A stretch of 64,000 nucleotides of DNA from positions 1 to 64,000 of the forward strand of contig JADHZB010000079.1 of assembly GCA_015657535.1 (NCBI GenBank), in the 5' to 3' direction. The position numbers and the translations under genes are program-made. The stretch's first letter is position 1, and the number at the start of each line of letters is the position of its first letter. Shown one piece after another: positions 52,819-61,459 of this stretch. Under the pieces are notes generated by a model. It was not told where the DNA came from. It was given only the letters and a program-made list of their open reading frames with translations, and did no database searches. This DNA is from Nephromyces sp. MM_2019. Lineage: Eukaryota > Apicomplexa > Aconoidasida > Nephromycida.

Positions 52819-54383
52819 ATCTTTTAGTAAAAAAATTAATTCGATTTTTACAACGTAATGACATCATCTGCAAGTGAAGCGCTATCTTCATCGTAAAATG
52901 CTCTTGAGTAGCTACTTGCCAGCAAATTTAATGGAGGAAAAGACCAAAAAGTTCTTTTTTAATACAAAAAGTATAGGAAAATTGCCACAATTTCGCATAT
53001 TAGCAGTGAAGCAAGACCGAGAAAACAGCGTTTTTTGCAAAATCTTATCCGTTGATGCTCAAGAAATATCTTAAACGGTAAATATAATCAAGTCAAATCA
53101 TTTTTATTAAAAAAACAAGGTATGCATTGTTTAGCTATCAAACTTTCATTTGTCTCTAGTCAAAGACTGCAAGTGGAAGCTATCGCCTTCTGTGGGATTT
53201 TGACTGCTTCTCTCTGTGCGGAGATGAGATTGCGAGAAGAGGAAGATATGTGCGTGTGTTGCTCAAGTTGGCAATACCTTAAAAAGTAAATTCAACTACT
53301 TTTTTGAAAAAAGCTCAAATCTATTGGAAAAGAGTAATACCACATAATACTCGATTAGTAAAAATCTTTATAAAAAACATCAAAATTCTCAATCTTGCTT
53401 GTTAAGCAGTCAATATTCCATTCAAGCAATATCCTCTAGCGAAGCTAGTTTCTGCACAGCAGGTGTACGTACACAGCCAAGCGTCTGTTTCTTTCCTTGT
53501 GTGTGAACTTTTACTATGCTAGTCTTCATAACGAAATCTTCCTTGTGCTGTCTGGCGCGTGCTCAACACGTCGTCTTCTGCTTATTTCGTGAAAATCAGC
53601 TAAAGCAACGCTTTAATTCGTGATTTCCATCTTTTTCATCAAAAAATGTGGTGGGTGGGGGTCGGGGGGGTAATCGGCAAAGAATAAGTTTCTTCACGAA
53701 AAAAAGGGGGTAATCATTGAAATTTCAGCTGTAATTTCTTGAAAAAGAGCACAAAGGAACCTACTTAGCATCTAAATAAGTTTAATTACATTAAACTGCA
53801 CAATGAGGATAAAGATCCATAGTATTATATTTTTTTAAAAACCTTAAGACAGGTAATTTTTCGCCTCAAAGTCTGACCCGCACACAGAAAAAGCATGAAA
53901 AGTTTGATCTTTATTGCTAGAGCGTCACTCAACTATGCAAACGCTAATCTTCACACTTTCAAATAGCTTTATGAGTATTTTTTGATATTTTCAATTAAAA
54001 TACGGTGGCCTAACTTGTCAAGCTGAGTCCTCAAAAAGGAGCAGCACACAGCGTGATGAAACCCCTGAAAATTCCGCATCTTCCTCACCCACTAAACCCT
54101 ACAGTTTAATAATTTTTTTCAGAATTAAAAAATTAAGCCATCTTATACCCATGGTTTCCTTTGAGCAGACTTTCTCATTCTTCAGTTAAATAATGGCGGA
54201 ATGGCTATCTAGCAATTTTCGCATCATTTTTGAGAAAATTATTGATGAATTCACAGACATGGAGCTTCAATTAGAGTTATCTAGCTTAAAGCGCCACATT
54301 TGCGTATTTCAAGGCGCTTTCAGTATTGCCATAAGCAAAACAAAGCTATAAAAAAAAATTGCTGAAGAAATAGCGTTAAGAAA

Positions 54384-54528
54384 GATTTTTTCACTTTTCT
54401 TCATCTCTTCAGAACTAACGACCTAGTGAAGCTTCAAGTTGTATCTGGCCTTATGAGAGATTTTTTCACTTCATCTCTTCAGAATCAACAACCTAGTGAA
54501 GCTTCAAGTCACATCCAAATTATGATAA
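54384..54528. repeat. 75-bp tandem duplication carrying an acceptor-like site
   Basis: Two copies, from 54384 and from 54459, share a TTTTTTCACTT...CTTCATCTCTTCAGAA stretch and then ACCTAGTGAAGCTTCAAGT, with small differences between copies. Each copy contains the sequence cttcatctcttcag, a good plus-strand 3' splice site. An open frame runs through both copies on the plus strand (reading NDLVKLQVVSGLM). Confidence 0.75.
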
Positions 54529-55667
54529 AAATATATAGGAAAAAACTAAAAATCTTTGTTAAATTCGCTACTATTTCATAGAATAAAGCTGCCATAAAGC
54601 TGATGCAGCGCCAAATGAAGATGGAAAATATATATCTGACAAACCATGAAAACCTTTAAATCAATTTTCAAAATATGTTATTTCATTAAGCAAGCGGCAC
54701 CCACAGTATGAAGTTTTTAAAAATCACTTTTTTCATGCAATAAAGAGAAAGTCAGCAAAAAGGACCAAAGTTAGGCGTAAAAATGAGAAAAAAATCGACA
54801 AATTTTGTCGGCAAAATAAATCAGAAAAAACGCTGCTACGAAACTATAAGCAGAGCAGCTTCCAGACTAGAGCTAGCAAACAAGATCAAAGAATCTCTTA
54901 TAAAAATCAAGTAAAAAACGCTAAAAAAATCCCCGTAGCTACCCGGAAATTCATTTTTAAAGAACAAACCTAAATTTTCAACAAGATCATTCACAGAGGA
55001 GAATCCAGCGAAAAAGCAATCTAAACGGCATCAAATTTAAGAGAAAGAATTGAAATAACATCAAATTTCGTATAAAGTTATTTCTTAAATAAAAAACGTA
55101 TGCAAAAAGCAAAAGTTCACATATTCAGTAGAGAAGTGTTTAAAACGCTGCAAAGCCCTTAAAATAGTTAGAAGGAGAGGCTAGCAAAGAACTGCGTATC
55201 ATTAGATGGTTCATTGAGAAAACAAGCAAATTGTAAGGCTTAGTGTGTGTTTTTTTTTGTATGAATCCTTAGTTAAGTAATAAAGGCTTCAGTAAACAAA
55301 TCAAACTGGACTAAACCTCAAACAAGCATATGCAGTACCATTCCAAAGTAGATTAGGCACGGAATCTTCCTATTTAATATATGCAAAAATCAGCGCATGA
55401 AAATCCTTCTCAGCTTCAAACACTAAACGAATATCGCAAAAAAAAAAATGTATTTGTTATTAGAGAAACCCCTTATAATTCATACTAATAACATGAAAGC
55501 AATTACTGAAGATGGCGGAATCTCAAGTAGTAAAAGCATAATTTCCGCTAAAGTTAGGGGAGCTCCTATGGAATAAAACTACTTTCCACATCAGGATACA
55601 AGGCACTGCCGAGAAGAAATCATCTAGCTCAAAGACGCTTGCCAAACTTAGTGCTTACCATTCTGCA

Positions 55668-56170
55668 CACACACACATACACACAAAAATTCAAGCACCA
55701 TTGTGATAGCTGGAAAATTTTCAGATTTTTTTTCTATCTAAAATAACCAATAAATTGCATTCTCCTCGCTAAAAATGAATAAATATACTGCAATAATAAC
55801 AAAAAAGGGAGCACCCATTAATTACTAAACACAATGGGCAGGATCGATGGGTACAAGAAAAACAAAAAAAGCAAAAAGCACTTTTTCAGTTCATACTCCA
55901 GTTTTTTCAGATGAAAATACATTAATAGAAGGATTTATACCTATAATTATTACATAACATTCGATTGTTGTATCTCAAATGGAAATAAAGTATTAAATAT
56001 TGCAAATAATATATATTCTTTAGCTATCAAAACAATGAGCCACAGATACGTAACAAAAAAAAATTGGCTGAAGATCATACTAAATATATCACAAGAACCA
56101 CAACGAGACACACACCGAGACACACACACCAAAACATGCACAACTCAAAGTGGACACACACACACGCACC
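55668..56170. repeat. CA-rich tracts (55668-55686 and 56138-56170)
   Basis: Two short imperfect CA arrays flank a 450-base AT-rich stretch downstream of the known FYVE exons. On the coding minus strand they are GT-rich, like the PiT intron tracts. The sequence between them shows no gene. Confidence 0.7.
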
Positions 56171-56390
56171 AAGAAACCCGTGCGATAAACAGCATAGGGA
56201 TATATTTTTGGTGAATTAGTTACATTTTAAAATGTGCCATCTTCTTGCACCATATTCTTCCTTTAAAAATAAAATGGGCTGACAAACCGTTTTTCTACCT
56301 TCATAATTTAATACGGTGGTTAGGGTCCCCATTCTAAATAAACTAATAAAAAAAACGGCGGAAAAAAGGAGGAAAAACTTCAGAACTTAC

Positions 56391-57496
56391 GCAAATTCTG
56401 ACTTTTTCGGAGTATCCTAAGCTTGGTAACGGTAATCTCCATGAGGAACAACTGTTGCAAAAGACCTGAGGAATGCAAAAATCAATTTCTTGCAATAATG
56501 GCAGAAGCTTATATATATAATTTTATGGCATGCATAGTCCCTTTTTACACCATAGTGTATTAACGGCCGAGGATTTACCAGACTCTAAAAACTACTACAT
56601 TTACTTATTCTTTTTATTTTTCAAAGTGCAGAAATTAAAAAAATATGAAAGCATAATTAAACAAGGCCAAACCTATAGATCATACCTTTATGCAAGCAAC
56701 AAACACAGAATATCATGCCAGCTTCCTGAGACCTATGTAGGCTATTAGGTGAAAAAATACGGAAGACCCCTAAGAACTTATTAAAAGCAAATTTGCACAA
56801 TGCAGAATCTCTAAAGTTATTAATTAAATTTAAATCCTTAAGAAAAACCAGCTTCCAAAAAACTAACAAATACTCATGTAATTGTGAGATTATCTTATGA
56901 TACCGCATCATAAGATAATCTCACAATTACATGAGTATTTGTTACAGAGCTATTATAACAGCAGCTGTCAGCATGTCTCCAAGAAAAAAACCGACAGACA
57001 AAATTATCTGGCAATAATCCTGGGCTAAGTGACCTTAGCTGAAAAGAATCAATTAATTCAATATAATCAGGCTTTTAGTCATTTCACTCACTTTCCCACA
57101 AGCTCTGCAGTGATGCTTCCATTTTCGGAGAGTGAACATATCCTTGCAGTCACTGCAGTGCATAGCATCGTTAACTGAGGCCCTGAGAAAAAATATTAGA
57201 GGAAACCGTGAATAAAAAAAAATCAAGCCTATCTACTACCTACATGTATAAGATAAAAAAAATGGATCGACCAGAAATACACAGCTTATTTCATATTAGG
57301 CTTTAGGAGCACTAATTTCGAATGGGTTCCACTTCCTCGAGAAGAAAATCAATAGTATTGGTCTTTGTGCATCCTCCGTGGAGGCGGAAATTATCAAATT
57401 TTTAAGCGCAATTAATTACCATGGTGGACCGAAAGTTTTTGCGGTAATAGCTTCACTACCAACATCCCGGAAATCTGATGGAAGCTTTGATGACAT
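56391..57496 (-). CDS. FYVE zinc-finger protein, N-terminal exons (3' part not found)
   Basis: Three exons, 57496..57420, 57182..57092 and 56465..56391, join in phase (2, 0) to give 81 residues from ATG. FYVE domains bind phosphatidylinositol 3-phosphate on endosomal membranes through paired zinc ions. Seen: TKTFGPPW-like entry (FGPPW, residues 23-27 region), then CSDC, the basic core KWKHHCRACGK matching R(R/K)HHCRxCG, then VFCNSC, and the end of the domain at GYSEKVRIC. The core reads KWKHHCR instead of the more common RRHHCR. Seven of the eight zinc ligands are present; the eighth (C-x-x-C) should open the next exon, after the strong donor gtaagt at 56390. The FYVE finger lies at the very N-terminus; what follows is unknown. 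Exon 1 begins about 30 bases from a plus-strand ATG (57527), so the promoter may be shared. Confidence 0.85.
56864..56944. repeat. perfect 38-bp inverted repeat with 5-base loop
   Basis: Arms 56864-56901 and 56907-56944 are exact reverse complements over 38 bases, with loop ACCGC. The outer end reads TAACAAATACTCATGTAATT. It lies in the second intron of the FYVE gene. Pairing stops abruptly on both sides. Confidence 0.95.
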
Positions 57497-57526
57497 CTCC
57501 TTGCTCAATGCCTTTCAATAGAGGCT

Positions 57527-57724
57527 ATGGAAAACAGCGATGACCATTATTACCAACGTAGGTGCTACTACGTGTGTACCGTCCTGCAATTCTGCGTTTT
57601 TCAATGCAGGGGCCAAGAAGTGAAAGCTGCAATCGGAAAACCTCGTTTATTCAGTGCAGCACATCAGGAGGAACAGAAGGTATATAGGAATATCCGGTAT
57701 TTAATAGGATTTTTTTTTGCCTAA
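57527..57724 (+). CDS. possible first exons of a divergent gene
   Basis: A plus-strand ATG at 57527 opens a 65-codon frame (MENSDDHYYQRRCYYVCTVL then onward). Alternatively, a spliced form is possible: ATG to 57557 (MENSDDHYYQ), donor caac|gtaggt, acceptor agtgcag near 57659, a short exon reading PHQEEQK, donor gtatat. Its closeness to the FYVE gene start suggests a bidirectional promoter. No homology is seen and no later exons were linked. Confidence 0.25.
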   Translation: MENSDDHYYQRRCYYVCTVLQFCVFQCRGQEVKAAIGKPRLFSAAHQEEQKVYRNIRYLIGFFFA

Positions 57725-60700
57725 AAAAGTAAAAGACGTAAGTGAAGTCGCTGGTAGCATCACGTATGCGTTCACATTGTTATGCAGTCACAACTGCGAA
57801 ATTTACGTATTACCCCGCTAGATTTCCCCGCTAGATTTCCCCGCTTCATATAGCACTAATAACATATATGTGCAGTCATAGTTAAAAGCGTGCCTGGGCA
57901 GCCAGCTGAGCCACCTATAAGACGTCCGCGGCATACCGGCGTTAAATATATGACCTTAAAACTCAAAATTAAACAAACAAGGCAAATTGCCTGAAATGAA
58001 CTATGCAACAATTTGGACTAAATTGCACAAAAATAAAGTTATATATGAAGATCCTCAAATTCTTATCTTTGGATAGCTACTGAAAGTGGCCAGATGCACT
58101 GATAAGGGATTGCAGCACTTTTGCACCACATAATTCGGCCACGGGGAATGACAAGTGGATATAATGAAGGTATAATATCGTAGCTCACTCAGAAATGGAA
58201 AAATTGCAAGATTTTCTTTTGGAAATACATTTAAGCATGGATCCGCTTGCTTACTAGTGCAGGACAAGGAATAAACATTGCAATTTATTCCGTATTAGAT
58301 TTATAGTTTTTCTCAGTGTTATCTGGCCTATGATACGATAAACTTCTACCAGTGTAGATAAGATACAGGAAACTCAAAAGTATAATCGAGAATGTTCCCC
58401 ATACTCTTTTATGCCACGTTCTGATTACAAGCTTATAATAACCCCAATGCCACTTTGGCGTATATGACATCGGCAGTGCTTCGTAGATTTGTTCGGTACC
58501 TAGAAATATATGCATTCGCACAGAGGTATAAGGCAGTAGTAGTGAAGCTTCGGAGAACTATGCGTACCCTAGTATCTCCTAGTTCATTGGAATAGCCCGG
58601 ATTGTAAAACTGCAAAAAAAGTACATCTGTTAGTAACCTAGTATCTGCTATTTTATTGGAATAACCTAGATGGGAAACTGCAAAAAAACACAGCTGTTTG
58701 TGTTTTTACGCTATTTCTGAAAATGAAAGAGTGCATTACACTTGAGCTTGGATTACCCCCTTATCAGAGATAGCTCATCCAAAAATTTTAGATTAAAAAG
58801 AACTCTATTAAATACTCTATATTGTTTTTAAATATTTATCAACAGAAATTAAACTTTTATTAAAGGCACTTTTTTCCATCTGGCTGTGGCACTGTACATA
58901 CATCTGAGAGCCAGTGGATGTAATAACTTGCGAACTACTTTTCAGAGATTGGTATACCATTTATTACGAACTCAAGATATCCGAAGCTTTTTTCATGAAT
59001 GGAAGTACTAGCTGACTCATAGTACGCTGCTAGAGGTTAAGCGCAAAGTCTGCACTCATTGGAAGTGCGGATGTTCATATATTGAAATCGGAGATGTTCT
59101 AACCACAGATATCGAAAAGCTCAAATTTAAGCTATGTTTACATAGTAGAAAAGTGTAATTTCAATTTTTTTAACCAGCCAGGCGATTTTTCGAGTATTTC
59201 CTTCCGTTATCACCTTAAAGTGAAAAGTATTATGGAGTTGCCACTGAAGTAATGGGGACTGACACTACCAGTATCAAGTTACCTAGTGGGTAGAAGATTA
59301 TTGCCCCATTTTTCGACATTGTGGAGTTAGATACTGCTGCACCACTTTGTCAAATGTGCTATAGCGACCTGCATAGGGGCGGCATATAAGCGTCCTCTGA
59401 TACCAAGATTTATTGAGTGGGTTGGCAGAAATTACTTTGTTGTAGGTGCTGAAAAATTTCGGGTTCGTAACTTTTTGAAAAAATTTAGTCTCTATTGATG
59501 CAGAGATTTTATATTACTATCATCTTCCATTGGCTAGTACTAGTCATTTGCACTTGCTTTAAGGCATCAGTCCCTCTGAAGAATTAGAAACATACAATAT
59601 CAAATAATGAGTTAATTATTTCGTATATGGTATCGTTACCATATAATTCCTTCGAAGTTTGAACTTCTCCTGAAGTTTCCGCCTTTGTGTCATACTGAGT
59701 ATGCCACATTATGTCATATCGTTAAAGATTTCGCAATTGTGACACCAATACTGCAGCTAACCAACGAAAATCAATACATATACCAGAAATTATACGTGTT
59801 TATACAAAAAAAACCGCTAATTTTTTATTCTTGGAGTATCCTTAATTTTTGCATTTTTCATGGATCTGCATTTTTTGTTTGTTTTATTAAATTGGGTGTA
59901 AAAAAAAGCAGAGGTTTGAAGATTTCAAATAGCATCTTGGCCGCGTTAACCTTAAAATTCAATGTTGCGATGAGGATCTATTGACGGCGTTAACTCCATT
60001 ATTCCATTAATATTTTACACTTGCACTCTTTTTTTAACAAAATATATTTAGGCTGAACCTCAGCCAAAACTCATTTTCTAATGAAACCATTGCAAGTCTT
60101 AATGGTTAGAACCTGTCTCGTGTACATAGCGCTTAATAAGCTGATTTTTTACCTGGGTGCTACGAGGGATCGCACCAGCCACAGCAGCTGATGGCCGCAA
60201 AGTAAGCAACTAATTGAAGGGACATCAAAAGAAAAAAAGGATGTTAATAGCCACGATGAAAGCTCAGAATAAAATAAGAGCACACTTGCTGTCCCTAAGT
60301 TGCTTTCGAATACCCAGCTGCGGCAAAAGCTTCCAGAGTACTATAACTTTATAGGAGGCTCGAAATCGGCTTTTTTCAATTTCATCGGCCAAGAGGCTGT
60401 TAATACTATTAAATGTAGTATTACAAGTGATAAAATTGTCTCTTGCAGACCTCGAAATCTCCAATCTAATGGGATGTTCACTCTCTCTGCTACTTCTTTG
60501 AGCCGCTGTCGCAGGGGTGAATCCCGACGCCACGAGGAACTCATGATACAAATCATGCATGTACTTACTGAGATCATGCTATAATGATACCTTCACTGTT
60601 ATTCTTCCCCCTGCCTCCATCTCATAGCCATCACAATGAAATTTTCGTAGCTGCAGTGCGCAGCAATAGCTTTGGCATTGTTAGAACTTTCGTGTTAAAA

Positions 60701-61459
60701 TACCTGGTTAGAATTTCACCAAATATAATCCCCAGGCCTGTGCTTGTGATCCAGGGACGATGCTTTAAACTTAGTAAAAAAGATGCATCCAGCATCCAAT
60801 CGCTTCTTGCAAGGTGCTATAAGCGGGGCACTTTACTGTATCATACGTGCAGAGTCATCGTTAGAAACAGAATATTAGCTGGCAAGCTTGGGTTAGTCCC
60901 AAAAACGATCATGATATAACTTTAATTGTATGACGCGGTTATTAAACATGAGATTGAATATTATGCTTCTCTCTAGCGAATACCTGCCTGCTCCCAAACG
61001 ACTGAAAGGAGGAATCGTTGATACAACGTGCTAGACTCGATGCAGATGCAAGCCTAGCCTGGATCGATGACATCCGCGCACACGCGGTGAGGAGCATTTC
61101 CCTGCGGTGCAGGAAATACGAAGCGAACCTCCTGGAAAGATGTCTTTTTTAAAGCTGGTGGCACTTGAAGTGAACATTCCCCCGGGAAATTACACTTGAA
61201 GTCCTCCAAGGTCAAATCCGTGTTATTCGTAACGCGAATGAGTCTCCGTACAGTATATGGTGTGTGACGGAGAAGAGTTTGCTTCTAAAGAGCTTGTCTC
61301 CGTAATTTTAGAGCTTGTTCACCAAATAAATTCTTACCCCAAGGGTGTATTTTATGGTTTCATCCCAAACAAATTTTTTTTTGTGATTAACTTTTTTCGG
61401 CCTACATCGTTAGTTTCTGGCCACTTTTCAACTGTAGGATTGAGTGTAGCGTCGATGAA
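57725..61459. other. 3.7 kb with unlinked candidate exons and duplications
   Basis: A minus-strand candidate exon, 58499..58429, follows acceptor tatttctag and precedes gtaatc; it reads TEQIYEALPMSYTPKWHWGY then YKL but could not be linked. A tandem duplication of about 72 bases spans 58562-58710. A 14-base repeat (CCCCGCTAGATTTC type) occurs near 57816-57843. Between 60264 and 60919 both strands show balanced open frames (for example RPVLVIQGRCFKLSKKDASS on plus, RQRLKEVAERVNIPLDWRFR on minus) without a nameable product. Confidence 0.4.
58562..58710. repeat. about 72-bp imperfect tandem duplication
   Basis: CCTAGTATCTCCTAGTTCAT at about 58568 recurs as CCTAGTATCTGCTATTTTAT at about 58638, followed in both copies by TGGAATA, a short variable part, and ACTGCAAAAAAA. 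Confidence 0.75.

Larger units (their letters stand above)
52819..56390. other. 3.6 kb between the coiled-coil gene and the FYVE gene
   Basis: A-rich DNA that may include downstream introns and exons of the minus-strand FYVE gene, whose last cysteine pair I could not locate. A plus-strand frame at 54194..54352 (ATG to TAA, 52 codons, starting MAEWLSSNFRIIFEKIIDEF) is compact and helix-like but unrecognised. The plus frame 52874..53074 is also open. A tandem duplication at 54384-54528 and CA repeats near 55668 and 56138 are listed separately. Confidence 0.4.

Noticed and set aside
60150..60240. tRNA-like sequence (GGTGCGATCCC on the minus strand).
   Set aside because: The acceptor stem does not pair and no anticodon arm is visible.
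61010..61260. Reverse-transcriptase-like scraps (WIDDIRAHAV; ANESPYSIWCV).
   Set aside because: They are in the wrong order for a polymerase and lie in the 5' flank of HGD; similarity is too short to call.
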